This document shows, piece by piece, positions 12,422-24,800 of a stretch of 64,000 nucleotides of DNA (within the stretch, counting starts at the first letter, position 1; each line of letters begins with the position of its first letter). The notes beneath the pieces were generated by a model. The model did not search any database. It was not told the origin of the DNA and saw only the letters and a list, made by a program, of their open reading frames with translations. Origin of the DNA: Branchiostoma floridae (taxonomy: Eukaryota > Chordata > Leptocardii > Amphioxiformes > Branchiostomatidae); NCBI RefSeq assembly GCF_000003815.2, contig NC_049988.1, positions 120,000 through 183,999 on the forward strand, in the 5' to 3' direction. Made by a program: the position numbers and the translations under genes.

Positions 12422-13602
12422 GTCACAGCGATCTCGCCCCCCCCCCCCCGGGGGCGAAAACACTAGCGATCCCGCCCCCCCGGGGGCGAAATCACTAGCC
12501 CCCCCCCCCCCCCCCGGGGCGAAATCGCTAGCGATCTCGCCCTCCCCGGCTAGTGATCTCGCCCCCTATCTCGCCCCCCTTTAGCGATTTCGCCCCCCCC
12601 CAAAAAAAACGGGTTTACATGACATTTTAGAAGTTAATTGGTATAAATCACAAAATGCAGTTTCAGAATGATATAAGTACACGAGTCTGATACATAACTC
12701 CATCCATAGTATTAATATTAACATAATTACATGTTTATAAGACAGTTGAAGATGTTTCGGACAAGGAGGGTTGGGTCCTTGTATTCCCATTATTGCATAT
12801 ACTTGAGTCTCGACATAAGATGTATTTCATTGTATTCACCTGTCCTCAAGCAACCTATATATCTCCAATACGAAGCCTATACCATTAATTGACCACAAAA
12901 GAAGTATGAAATGTCTTTATTAGTTATGTAGATAAGGTATTCATTAGAATATCGCACATTTTGTTATATGCACCTAGCCTATGGGTATCTTCACCTCCAA
13001 TGACTGTTTTCCTAGTATTTAGAAACTCTATCTGGTGTTTTACCCGTGTTTCTTAAGACTGGTACTTTACCAGTGTTTTTGTAGCATTTCGCAACAGGTA
13101 TATGAACTTGCGCGTAGTTAGTGTTTATAATGAGAAACTATTATTCACTTGTGTTTTTATTAGTGCTTTGGAAATGTTTCCTGCACAAGATAGAAAATAC
13201 TGTGACAAATTAAAAACACGTAACTGACTTATTCCGTTCCGTAGATGGTGTTGATTTATACTTTCGCGATAGCTCTGTCTTTTTCCTCAAAACAGTGTCT
13301 TTTTCATTTCAATGGCTTGTTTGCATCGAACCATATAGTATCGACTTTCCAGGTATAGCATCTTCAGGTAGTAAGGTGCCAGGTAACACACCATATACGT
13401 TACTACTCAGGTGCAGTATAGTACCAGGTAGCGAGCCTAATATGTAGAAGCCAGTTGCTCTTGAGAACACTCCGAGAAGCAATGTTCTTAAGGGGGACGA
13501 AAACACTGGTGGGTATGGGGGGGGGGGGCGAAAACGCTAAAGGGGGGCGAAAACACTTGTGATCTCGCCCCCGGGGGGGGGGGGGGGCGAGATCGCTGTG
13601 AC
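12422..13602. mobile_element. Transposon with GC-homopolymer terminal inverted repeats, inserted in a SINE
   Basis: The ends are perfect inverted copies: GTCACAGCGATCTCGCCCCC at the left and its complement at the right. Both flanks hold several alternating units of a C- or G-run bracketed by GCGAAATCGCTAG or GCGAAAACACTAG-like words. The core (about 12,600-13,490) is ordinary AT-rich DNA without a transposase frame. A clear target duplication was not identified. The SINE sequence on either side rejoins when the element is removed. Confidence 0.85.
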
Positions 13603-13830
13603 ACCGGCCGAGTTATGCCAAAGACTTTGAAAATGGTACATGCTGCTTTCTCTGCTTAGCACTCAGTACTAATGACGAAGAGTATGGGAGTAAACACACA
13701 TCACTACCAGCGGACCAGCCTCCTGCAGCTGTAGTGGCTTGCAGAAATGTGTGGCCCAAGGGCTACAGAAATGGAGATGGCTGCCACCCATAAGCATCTG
13801 ATACAGATGTACAGGCAACTTTAACTTTTA
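13603..13830 (+). mobile_element. tRNA-derived SINE, 3' half
   Basis: Contains ACCGGCCGAGTTATGCCAAA, 'GGTACATGCTGCTTTCTCTG' and 'GTGTGGCCCAAGGGCTAC'. The same order is seen, reversed, in the intact copy at 38.0-38.3 kb. Confidence 0.75.
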
Positions 13831-14332
13831 TTTAATTAAAACACTAGAAAAAGCTACATGAATAGTTCCATCAGGTTGGTAAGTAACAGGGTAACAATCA
13901 CGTGTTGTATTCAACAGTTACATTGTTGATTGTAGACTGAGGTTTCCGTGACTGCCTTCTAAACTGCATCTTTTAGTTTTAGCAGCGACTCTTTGTACAT
14001 GTAGTGCATAGAAGAACCAGTCAGAATTGCCCTGACGATGCACTGTCACTGATCATGAACCACCAGTCTTGTGCACTTGAAAAAATCCATGCATACATTA
14101 TTACAAGACTAGAATATTTACATGTCAATCTCCACAAATTACTACTAATACTGGGTAATAAATAAGATTTTATTTATTTTACCAGGGAATACCTCAGATC
14201 CATTGATCTGATTTTCAGGTATCCCTATTGTATTCAACAGTTACATTGTTATTTGGCTGCATTTCGAACTTACAGAATTGATGATTCACTAAACCTTTTT
14301 AGGTCTAGGTTTGAAGCTGTAACCGAAAATTG

Positions 14333-14516
14333 CAAAATTAATTCCCTTCCAAACTAAGCAAATTTACAGTAATCTGAGTAATCTGTGCAAGTAATGGTTG
14401 ACCTTGCTCTTGAGAGTGGCCATGGGGTCAGCAAAATTCAGTCCCTGCCAAAACAAGAAAATTTACAGTAATCTTAGCTTCACAATCAGTGCAAGGAATG
14501 GTTGACCTTGTTAAAG
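14333..14516. repeat. Two-copy diverged tandem repeat
   Basis: Two blocks share TTTACAGTAATCT, 'AATGGTTGACCTTG' and a 'TTCCCTTCCAAA'/'CAGTCCCTGCCAAA' opening, offset by about 118 bp. Confidence 0.6.
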
Positions 14517-14773
14517 AGAGAGATAGCGTCTCGGCTACTGGGACAATATATTTACGTTGTCAGACAAAGTCTAGGGGAGTTTTGCTAGCAATTTTACCAG
14601 GCAATCAGATATGGCAGACTTCACCCCTTTACCCATATACTGCCTTGCAACCATAAAACTTTTGTCAAAGGTAGCAATACTCACTTGAGATGAAGTAACT
14701 GAACAGTTCTGGTCTGGATAAACATTAAAAGATTTTAAAAAACTCATGCAAAACTTTTAAAAACTGTTCTTTA

Positions 14774-15170
14774 GGCCACACCAATTTTATTTGTTGTTTC
14801 TCAGACTTTTTCAGAAAAAAAATTGGGTCGGTCGGTTGGTCGGTCGAAAAAAATTAAAAAAAACTTTTGCAAAAAGTCGGGGGTAGGAGAGATCGAGGGG
14901 CTTACTCAAGTTACACAACAGAAATAACAACTTTTCAACATTTAGGGGGTCCCTGGTAGCAAAGTTCAAAGTTTGAAGAAAATTGATAAATGTACTGTCC
15001 AAAATAGGCACGTACAGCTACTGGAATTTGAGGCCCATAGTTAATTTGAGAAAGGAGAGGCAGTGAAATTTTGTCAACACGAAGTGTGGCCATCAATTTG
15101 AGAAGTTTTTTTTTTTTTCAAATCGAAAAAAAATAGGATGGAAACAACAACAAATAAAATTCGTGTGGCC
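14774..15170. mobile_element. Harbinger-like MITE with TTA target duplication
   Basis: Terminal inverted repeats: GGCCACACCAATTTTATTTG followed by TTGTTTC at the left, and the complement at the right with one small difference. It is flanked on both sides by TTA (14,771-14,773 and 15,171-15,173). A three-base TTA/TWA duplication is characteristic of PIF/Harbinger elements (family knowledge). The interior has a GGTCGG run and A/T homopolymers; no ORF. Confidence 0.82.
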
Positions 15171-15479
15171 TTATAAGTTATAATACATGACTATTGTACA
15201 CTGCGCATACATGTTCCTATACTAATACTATATTATTGTATTGTGTCCAGGGGTCATTCTGAGAAACATTAGATGGGGGTGGAAAGTGTGTGTGAAATTA
15301 AATGATATCGATTCTCTACAGTTAACACTTGTGTCATGGTCATTACAATTTCTACCCATTTTTAACTACATGGTACGGTCCTCCAGTCTGAAAAGGTCAA
15401 AGAGTCTGACCCATGGGCCTTAGGAACGCGTCAACCGTGCTGTACAGCTGCTAGGGGTGGAATCAACCAAACCAGACTG

Positions 15480-15742
15480 GGGGGTTGTAATGCTTCAGAA
15501 GTTCGAAAGTAAGCCGGCGTCTGCACTTCCCAGAAAGCCGCTAGGGGGCCAAACTCGCAGCAATCACTCTCTGCCCCGAGAGCTCTCTACCGCTCAAAAA
15601 TCACGACCGCAGCATGTCCGAAACGTGAGATATCAAACATAGAGGTTCCGCTGCAGTACCTTAGCAAGCCACTAGGGGGCCCATTATCGAACCCCCCCTT
15701 CGTTTTCCAAATATAATCTTAGCCGTTCTGGCAAAGGTACTA
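15480..15742 (-). mobile_element. Arm fragment of the large fold-back family
   Basis: Carries the family's ordered blocks: GCCGCTAGGGGGCC, 'CTCTCTGCCCCGAGAG', 'CGCTCAAAAATCACGACC', 'CTTAGCAAGCCACTAG' and the terminal TCTTAGCCGTTCTGGCAAAG. One arm only. Confidence 0.8.
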
Positions 15743-16315
15743 AGCAAATATATGTCGTTAACGAAAGCTATCAATGTCATAGAATGTCAGAGTCAATTCC
15801 AAAGTTAAAGAAGAAGATTTGAAAGGACAAATATGAAGAATCTTTTGTTCGGTAAACCATACTCTGTGTTCAATAAACTTCAGTCATTTGTTTAACTTTC
15901 CTGACCATTTCGTTGTACTTCTTTATGTTTTTTGCAGCTGTTTTTCACACTTGATAGCTAAAGGCCAAGTTTAATTAGTCTTAATTTAGCAACGACTAAA
16001 CCTTTGGGACTATTAGCGAAGCTATCAGTCATAATACCTTTACTAGATTTCCAAGAAGAACACAACAACAGTATCTATTTCTTTATTTCATATTTCATTT
16101 ATATAGTGAAAGTATTAAACTAGATCTGCGCACCATGTCATGTCCCAGGTATATGAAACTTCGTGGGATTTCTTCCTCCGTAGCCAAACATGTAAGACCC
16201 CAAGGTCGGTACGTTTTTGTTAGGGTCTGCTGGGTTACAGGCAACACAAAGTTTAATTTCCTACGCTTAGCATGTGCCATGGTTGCCATGTCAACGTGCT
16301 TCAAGAGGAAACTGG
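15743..16315. other. Gene-free stretch, nothing recognised
   Basis: AT-rich spacer between two elements; no gene or repeat identified. Confidence 0.45.
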
Positions 16316-16472
16316 GTTAAGCTAAGGGCACAACCCGCCGTACGTGCAATTTGTCCGTACGTTTTTTTTTGGAGGCCACGTCCTCGACGTATTTCTGAAA
16401 ACGTTCAGGCTGTACAAAAAAGATTGTCCACGTATTTGCACGTACGGCGGGTTGTGCTCCTGGACATTTTGT
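16316..16472. mobile_element. Short MITE of the GGGCACAACCCGCCGTACGT family
   Basis: Terminal inverted repeats GGGCACAACCCGCCGTACGT and its complement (last bases altered), about 150 bp. Internal blocks 'TTTGTCCGTACG', GGAGGCCACGTC and 'TTTCTGAAAACGTTCAGGC' are shared with the larger copies at 26.9-28.0 kb and 53.0-53.4 kb. Confidence 0.85.
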
Positions 16473-16666
16473 TGTAAGAAAATCTGAATCTAATTTCTAC
16501 CGCGGAATTTTGCGAAACAACCAGCACTTTTACAATGTATGTGCACGCCGGCAGTGAGATGGGCAACTAAATGTCACGTCCAGTTTGTTTACCTTTCCTA
16601 TGATAGTATGAAGCCAGCGCGCCCTAGGCCTGAGTACATACCGGACAGGGTAGTCGCTTCTTAACA

Positions 16667-19600
16667 TCCCCTCTCACTGGACGCGGGGCACGCTTGCGGC
16701 ATTGCTGCGTTCGAAAACGCAGATGTACCCCCACGGAACCTAGAGGTGTGCCCCCACGAAACCTAAAAGTACCGCAAGCAAACCTAGAGGTGCCGGTTGC
16801 AAGCGCGACGATTTTTAAAAAGTTTAAAAATAACGCAAGTGGCAAGATGCCCCAACAGTGCCCCAACGGTGCCCCAACAGTGCCCCAACAGTGCCGCCAC
16901 CATGCCCCAAACAGTATCAAGGATATATTTTGGCTATTTTACACCAAGAATCAAAAGTTAACATCCTTTTATCACCGAAAAACTATTTTAGATGCATTTC
17001 TAATAATTCTACAGCGGTTTTCGATCCAGTAAAAACACTGTGAATTCCAGAAAACTTACCTTGTATCCGTATTCAGAGTTAACTTAAAAATACCTCTTTT
17101 GATTTATTTAATTGAAAGTAGGTCAGTATTTTATACTTGAAAACAAAAAATAAGTAACTGGTTTATCGATTAACCTAAGGATGTAGAGATAAAGGTTATC
17201 GTACAACGTTCAAAAATAAATTATTTATGTTGGATGATAACGAGTTTGCGTTTGCGTTATAACGTTACAAGCTAATCATTGCTGGTAGCCTGCCGCCGAT
17301 AAGATACAAAATTGCAGTCATTCGGACCCATGGGCCATATTTTTCTCACTTTTTACAAAGATGATAGACTTAGACATCAATAGGCTAGCAAGCCATCCGC
17401 CGACAATGAAAATACTCAGCGTCATACAAACAAGAAATCTTTTAAAAAAAGTTGTGCCTTGCCGCGTGTTAGGGATACCGTCAGGAAAAAGTAGGTCAGC
17501 ACTTCAAGCCCGGCAAGGCAAAATGCTGTGCCTTGGCAAAAACACAATACAATGACCAGGACTGTTTTTACTGTTTCTGAAAGAGCTAACCAAGAGGAGT
17601 AAAATGCTTTTTAGATGAAGCGAATATCTTGAAGGGTTGCTGAGATATGACTCCACAAAGTTGCCAAAACCTACCCTCAGATATGGCCGGCTGCGCGATA
17701 AACGATGAAAATCAAAAAAATACCTTTTTTGAGGGGTGATGAAAAGGTAAGTAAAGGCTGCAAAGCTTGTTTTATCTTATTTCCCCGTAATATGTACTAC
17801 ATAGAATCACTCCACAGAGTTCTGAACATTCATGGCATTTTATTATGCTTTTACACAGGGTCGATGTATGCAGCACCCACTGGTGTCCTTTCACACAATA
17901 ATTGTCATCTTACCCTATTCTTTAAGAAATAAGTAAATTTGGGTTTAAAAGTTCACATTTTGGGTTACAGTCAATGGTGTTTTTTGCACCAGTTGAGTCG
18001 CATTGTACAAGATTAAATATCATACTTCATATACTTTTGCAATGTACACAACATTATGGTATCTTATATTACCAACAGTGTCACATCTATAGAATATCAG
18101 CAATATTAATTGCCTTATAACAAGGTCAACTTGGTCAAGGTGAAAGGTAAGTGTGTGAATATATCGCATTATTTTCATGTTGAGCCATGATGTTACACTG
18201 TATCAACAGTACAACTTTACACTTAGATACATTTGTAATAAAATATAGAAGACAGATGTTTGTACTAATAAGAGATAAAATATCAATAGGTAGACATTGT
18301 GTAAACACTAAATTTATTAGGACAAGTTGTAAAATATGCTAAAGAAAGCAATAAACTAATAAGAAAAAATTACTAAGAAACATTTTACATACATGTAAGT
18401 TTCATGACTAAAACATGGATAAAGAAACACTGCATAGAAATTATATTGCTGGGATTGACTTGAGAAAAAATTGTTCAAAAGCACATTTTCTTCAACATGC
18501 CCCCCTCCCCCAAACACTACAAATTGTATCAAGTATTTTACCTTGAAATTCTTCATCCATAGCGTCAAAAAAGGTTCTATTTGTGCCGCTTCAGTCACAT
18601 ATCCTCCGTTTCTGAGGGGCACGCGACCCAAAATTTGGCGCGTTTGGATCGCCGCAAAATTTGGCGCGCCGCCGCCCGGCCAAATCGGGGCGATCGTCGG
18701 GGAAAACAGCTCGGCGCTTCGCCTTCGTGAATGCTAGAAACTTGCCGATGACATCAAAACAGCCGGAAGTGTGGAACCACGATCCGACGCTCCGGCCTCC
18801 CCGCTTACGGCGCGCCGTTTTCACCGGCAAATTTCTGGCGTTTTAAACAATTTTCAAGCAAAAGAAACACATCACAAGAAAGAGAAACTTATATCCTTTA
18901 TTTTGATGGGTAAATTTGCCTCTAGAACCGGATAGTTTTTGTACCGCGGGTGTGGGAAGATGGTAGTAAATTTACGGATCGCCGTACGGCAGAGGGTTTT
19001 CGTGGTAGCGTTGAAATACATAGTCAAACGTTCTTGAGACGTTTCGATGACGTCATTGCCTACTTATATATTCACATGCATTGCATTGGTCTAATTAGGC
19101 ATTTATTTCATCTTTATGAATAGGTAATGCAAATTATTATACGAGATAATTCACTTGATTATATTTTACTCCAATGGATCTGAAATATCACCATATACAA
19201 ACGCTTCATTCATTCGATGTAACCAGATTTAAGAGGCTTTCAGTACCGACCACAACTGTTATCAAATGCGTAAAGGGGAGGTATAAAGCTTGACGGGGAT
19301 GTACTGTTGGTCGCCTAAGCCGTAAGTTTGTCCACGAGAAAGAGAACTGGGAAGGGCCTTTGGAAGGGCCTTTGGAAGGGCTGGGTTAACATTGTTTGAA
19401 CCATCGATCCAACCATCCAACCAAGAAAATAGTGGCCACAAGGCCATGCCGCTGGCGCGGCAAGGCAAAAAAGTATGAAATATCAAGCATTTTCATTTTA
19501 AAAATTTGCAAAATTGGTGAATAAACATATAAACATACATAATTACACATAACGTTACATGGTGCAAAACGTACACATCGAGTGAAATCTGGTATATAGT

Positions 19601-19912
19601 TCGTGTCCGTTCATTTGGGTCATTTCCTTTACTGTAAAAGTCTTTCAAGGTTATTTATAGCATATGTACCATATAATTCATTATCATAAGGGAAATCTTT
19701 TCATTATAAATCTCATTTTGGGGCATTCTCATCATTTTACGGTGATTTTGACAACGCTGCAATTGTCAATAACATGTTCATTTAGTCTAGAAACGCAACA
19801 GTGCCGCACGTCAGTGTGAGTGCAAGACAAAATCGGCGAAATTAACACAACAGTACCGCAGTGAACGAACGCAGCAATGCCGCAAGCGTGCCCCACGTCC
19901 AGTGAGAGGGGA
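16667..19912. mobile_element. 3.25 kb transposon with 47 bp terminal inverted repeats
   Basis: The left end (TCCCCTCTCACTGGACGCGG then GGCACGCTTGCGGCATTGCT) and right end are reverse complements over about 47 bp with a single-base difference. Both ends continue into GC-rich 'NNGCAACAGTGCCGCA'-style words, including a CCCCAACAGTG tandem near 16,850-16,900. Inside I find no transposase and only weak short frames. A GC-rich island near 18,600-18,850 (GGCGCGCCG words) interrupts the AT-rich interior. The target duplication is unclear. Confidence 0.75.
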
Positions 19913-20774
19913 CCTTTAGTGCTCTACTAGCCATAGCCTCTACCTTTTGTAGTCATGCACCAAATTCAATGAAATTCACACAAAATGAACAAAAATGTAT
20001 TAGTAATACTGCTATAAAATTACCCTGTGGAAGTCCTAAGTAAAGTTATCAAAATACGACGTAGAAATAAGACATCGCTGATTTACTTCTTTGCATGCGT
20101 GTGCTTGTTATTTGCCATTAAACACCACGGAAACCATGTATAACCTTGGGCATGTCATGTTCAAAATAAAGATAGCGACCACCTGTCCAAAGCGACCGTT
20201 TTTGCCCGGTCCCCTGGTGGTCGTCTTCAGCACGTTTGACTGTAACGTTACATTCATTCTAGAAATTTTCACTGCATTCCTGATATTTGTGTTCATTCTT
20301 GTGGCCGACCAGTTCTCTATCGAATGTTTCGAATAATATTGGAATGCCATAGAATGCGGTCGCACTGCAGTTAGATTAGTAAGAATACACTTTGAATGCC
20401 GTTCGATATTTCTCCACCTCAAATGCACCTCGAAAATTTTGAGCACGACAAAACATTCGGGCTACGGGAATAGGCACAAATATCAGGAAAGCATTGAGAA
20501 TTCCTAGAGTACACAACGAATTACAATGAATATACAAAGAATTTTTTTTCTTTTTCAGCCAGGTTTTAATTTTATATATCAAATTATTTTTTTTTCCAAA
20601 TTTCATTCAGAAGTTATGAATTACAGAACATTCAAAGATAATCACCTACTCACGTACATAGAACATAGAACATACGACTAAATATACACAACTAAAAACA
20701 ATCATTATAGAATATTTACACTAGCATTTCCTTACCATTTTACACACTAGTCTAGAGCCATTCCCACTGGCTTT

Positions 20775-20915
20775 TTTTGGCTAGGGTTTGCTCCCTAAGA
20801 CTTTTTACAGGGGTGTTTTATCCCCCTGGATTTTCTGTGCTGGGGTTTCTTCCCTAGGACTTCTGTGCAAGGGTGTCATCCCTGGGTTTCTGTGCAGGGT
20901 TTCCTTCTCTGGTTT
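20775..20915. repeat. Degenerate tandem repeat
   Basis: About four diverged units of roughly 30-35 bp built on 'TCCCTAGGACTTCTGTGCAG'/'GGGTGTCATCCCTGG' words. Confidence 0.45.
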
Positions 20916-21175
20916 CAATTTTACATATATCACAAATTTACATATACAAAGAATTTTATCCAGACGGCATTCCGATTCTCGTGTGGAAGGGGTCTTAAGA
21001 CTTATGTTTAAATTGCAAGTCTGGTAATGTGATACAAACAGTACAAATATGAAAAAATGCGGAATCAGCATGGAGTGGTGTGAATGATAAACCAGAATGC
21101 CACGATTCTCAGCGGCCAGCAGCACAGACGTAAACGGTAAAGCGCGCCCGTAAAGAACAGATTTATGTTCTGGCA

Positions 21176-21368
21176 CATCCCCGTCTTGCAATTAGCCAGC
21201 AAAAGGGTATGTCACCCCGTAAGGGGCGGTATAATCCCGCCGTGTGTAGACATGTGCGAACATGTGCACATTTGTGTAAGGCGGCTTTGAAAAGGTGTCC
21301 TTAACACCTGTTTCGCCATAACCTCTATTGTATATCGAGAATCCTAATAAATAAATAGATAAATAAAT
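21176..21368 (+). mobile_element. Retroposon-like repeat ending in AATAAATA-type tail
   Basis: Carries 'CCGTCTTGCAATTAGCCAGC', 'CCCCGTAAGGGGCGGTATAA' and 'GTGCGAACATGTG', and ends in an (ATAA)n tail. Related pieces: 29,495-29,575; 44,865-44,908 plus 45,812-45,900; 50,125-50,165 (reverse); 56,155-56,240 (3' end). Confidence 0.65.
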
Positions 21369-21480
21369 AAATGTTTCAGATAACACCAGGTCGAGCGGGG
21401 CATTGCCAAAATACGAGTAGAAGCCTTCTTAGTTTTGTATGTCATGTTATTACCTCCGTGAAGTTTTACAGAAGGTATTG

Positions 21481-21482
<2 letters not shown>

Positions 21483-21522
<40 letters not shown>

Positions 21523-21525
21523 ATC
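21483..21525. repeat. (GT)n microsatellite
   Basis: Uninterrupted GT dinucleotide run. Confidence 0.95.
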
Positions 21526-21854
21526 TCTGCCACAGGGTGCGTGTCATAGAGTGCGCCTGGGTTTGCGTTTGTGTGTGAATGTGTTTTTCGGGTGTGTGCA
21601 TGTTTATATAAGTGTGAATGCTATTTGAGGAAAAGTTCAAATAGCATTCAGACAAAGGATGGAACTTTCAAACGTACCGTATGTGTAATCTGGATGGAGG
21701 AGACTTCAAAACATAGATTATATGGATTTTGTTACTTCAAGTGCAGTGTAAAGTAACAATGTTTTTGTAGTACTTTAAGTTCAATTGCATTTTTTTTCCA
21801 TCACGTGCGATATCTGCCATCAACACTCCCGATTAAATTTTCCCAGGAAACAAG

Positions 21855-24800
21855 ATGGCGTCCAAATTCGAAGAAGCCATTCCGATGGCGTCCACGGGAC
21901 CCCAGCCACACGTGGTCGTCATGGCAACCGATGACGCGGAGACGACGCCCAACTGTTGTTGCTGTGACGACGGGTGTGAGGAGGAGAACGAGGAGCGCGG
22001 GAACTGGTCCTGTAACTTCGAGTCCATCCTGGCGTGCATCAGCTATGGCATAGGGCCGGGGTACCTGTGGATGGTGCCGGACGGGTACAGCAGACAAGGA
22101 GGGGGTAGGTATAGGCAGGGGGTAGTCAAGGGACGGGTACAGCAGACAAGGAGGGGGTAGGTACAGGCAGGGGGTAGTCAAGGGACGGGTACAGCAGACA
22201 AGGAGGGGGTAGGTACAGGCAGAGGGTAGTCAAGGGACGGCTACAGCAGACAAGGAGGGGGTAGGTATAGGCAGATGGTAGTCAAGGGACGGGTACAGCA
22301 GACAAGGAGGGGGTAGGTACAGGCAGAGGGTAGTCAAGGGACGGCTACAGCAGACAAGGAGGGGGTAGGTATAGGCAGATGGTAGTCAAGGGACGGGTAC
22401 AGCAGACAAGGAGGGGGTAGGTACAGACAGAGGGTAGTCAAGGGACGGGTACAGCAGACAAGGAGGGGGTAGGTACAGACAGAGGGTAGTCAAGGGACGG
22501 CTACAGCAGACAAGGAGGGGGTAGGTACAGGTAGTCAAGATGATGCTCATGTTACGGGTTCGTCATGTTTGTGGTCAAATATATAATAGATAATCTTTAT
22601 TGAGACGACAAAAGTACAGCGACTTTCGTAAGGTCTACATGTATAACAACTACTTACAGTACAACTAAACAGACATATGTGGATATCTATAGGTATGAAT
22701 AAATCAACAGATAGGGTCTAGCATGTCATTTAGTCTATTGGTTCTACGGTATAAACATTCGTGGATATATTTGCCTACTTGTACACAGTGAGGATTATCG
22801 CCTCCCAGAATGTAGTTGAGTTTATCTATCGAACAGAGAGTAGCAAATTCTTTAGAGCAAGCGGAAAGTAACATGAACAGCTCTGTGCTTTTATCATTAT
22901 ATCGAGAACAATCCATAACAAAGTGACGTTCGTCTTCGATCTCATATCATCTGTTCTTTATTGCTTGTTTATATTGATTTATGGCCTCCTTCTGTCAATA
23001 TTGACCATGGTAAAATCCTAATTGATATCAGCCCTACATCGTCGAATGTGGCTAAACAGACAGTCTCTGCCACATAGGGCACATCTGTAAGCTGACTCAG
23101 GTCTGTTGCAGAGTTCTTTTCGCAGAATCCGCTTTTCTGCTGCCATACGCATCAGTCTGGTTTCTCCTGATTTTAGCTGCCTGGACAGTGTGCATCTCCA
23201 GCTGGATCTGTCATTTGCATTGCATACCCGTTAAATAGCCTTATGGCATAACACATCAGGTCTGTACTGAAGAGCAGAACTCAGTCTGTGCATGGAGAGG
23301 GTACTCCTACTACAGCGTACTGAAGAGTTCAAGCTGCATATCCAGACGGATTTCATTGACCTACTCACACCACGAAGGACCCCTACTGTTTTCGATAAGT
23401 GTGGTGAGTTCTTTTACGCGCTCGAGGTGTGACTCTCCCCAAACACGGGACCTCCATTTAACGTCCTATACGAGTGACGTCCCTAACCGAAACCAGGTTC
23501 TCATTTTCAACTGAGTTCAGTGAGAAAAGTCGTGTGAACTTGAAGTGCCTTTCCCAAGGGCACAAAGACGGCGGCATATCAACGGATATGAACCCAGGAC
23601 CTTTCTGTTACGGACCAAACACCCTGCTGTTACGTCACACGATCCCACTGGGTAATAAACAGAAAAAATGAACACATAAATGCGTTATTTATTTATCCAT
23701 TTCTGTTTTAACTGACGTTTATCATTTGAAGAAAAAAAGGGGTGGAGGAAACTAGTTATGTGGAGATTCCGAGCGAGCTCGCCGGAGTGAGTGTGTGTGT
23801 TATCATTTGACTAAGGTATGAGGTTTTGGAACTTGGAAGTTTTGATTGCGATTCTAAGGTCTCGGTCATGGGTTTGCAATAAAGTCATAATGTTTGTTTT
23901 AGGATTGCTGAGATGTGGTGTTTGAGCAAATGTAGTCAAATATTGAAGCTTACACAATATTCTCCTTCATCAGGTACTTTCGTGTACGCTTACATGGCGA
24001 TGCAGATTCTCATCGGTTTCCCCATGGTTTACCTGGAGATGGCACTGGGACAGTACACGTCTCAGGGACCTATCCGTGCATGGAGAGGGGTGCCCATACT
24101 ACAGGGTAAGTCACATGGCCTATCCGTGCATGGAGAGGGGTGCCCATACTACGGGGGAAGTCACATGGCCTATCCGTGCATGGAGATGGGTGCCCGTACT
24201 ACAGGGTAAGTCACATGGCCTATCCGTGCATGGAGAGGGGGTCCATACTACAGGGTAAGTCACATGACGTATCCGTGTATGGAGAGGGGTGCCCATACTA
24301 CAGGGTAAGTCACATGGCCTATCCATGCATGTAGAGGGTTGCCGATACTATAGCAGGGTAAGTCACATGGCTTATCCGTGCATGGAGAAGGGTGCCCATG
24401 CTGCAGGGTAAGTCACAAGGCCTATCCGTACATGGAGAGGTGTGCCCATAGTACAGGGTAAATCACATGACCTATCCGTGCATGGAGATGGGTGCCCATA
24501 CTACAGAGTAAGTCACATGGACAATCTGTGCATGGAGAAGGGTGCCCATACTACTAGGGTAAGTCACATGACCTATCCGTGCATGGAGAGGGGTGCCCAT
24601 ACTGTAGATGCCCATGCTATAGGGTAAATCACAGGGACCAATCCGTGCACAGAAAGGGGTGCCCAAACTACAGAGTACCCATACTACAGCTTAAGCCACT
24701 GCGACCAGTCCGTGCAGGGAGGGGAGTGCCCAAAGTGTTAACAAATGTTGCCTTGGTTACACCAATAGCCTCCTTGGTTACTCAAGAAAATAAATGCACT

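Noticed and set aside
18591..18846. Arg-rich open frames on both strands
   Set aside because: Caused by a GC-rich island inside the 3.25 kb element; no start context, splice sites or domain.
21801..22181. Minus-strand open frame opposite SLC6 exon 1
   Set aside because: Shadow of the real + strand exon and its minisatellite; no domain, and the + strand has family landmarks and matching splice sites.
24076..24666. Several overlapping open frames with repeated HGEGCPYY or PCMERGAH units
   Set aside because: They are the 50 bp boundary minisatellite read in different frames. Only the first unit, to 24,105, is exon.
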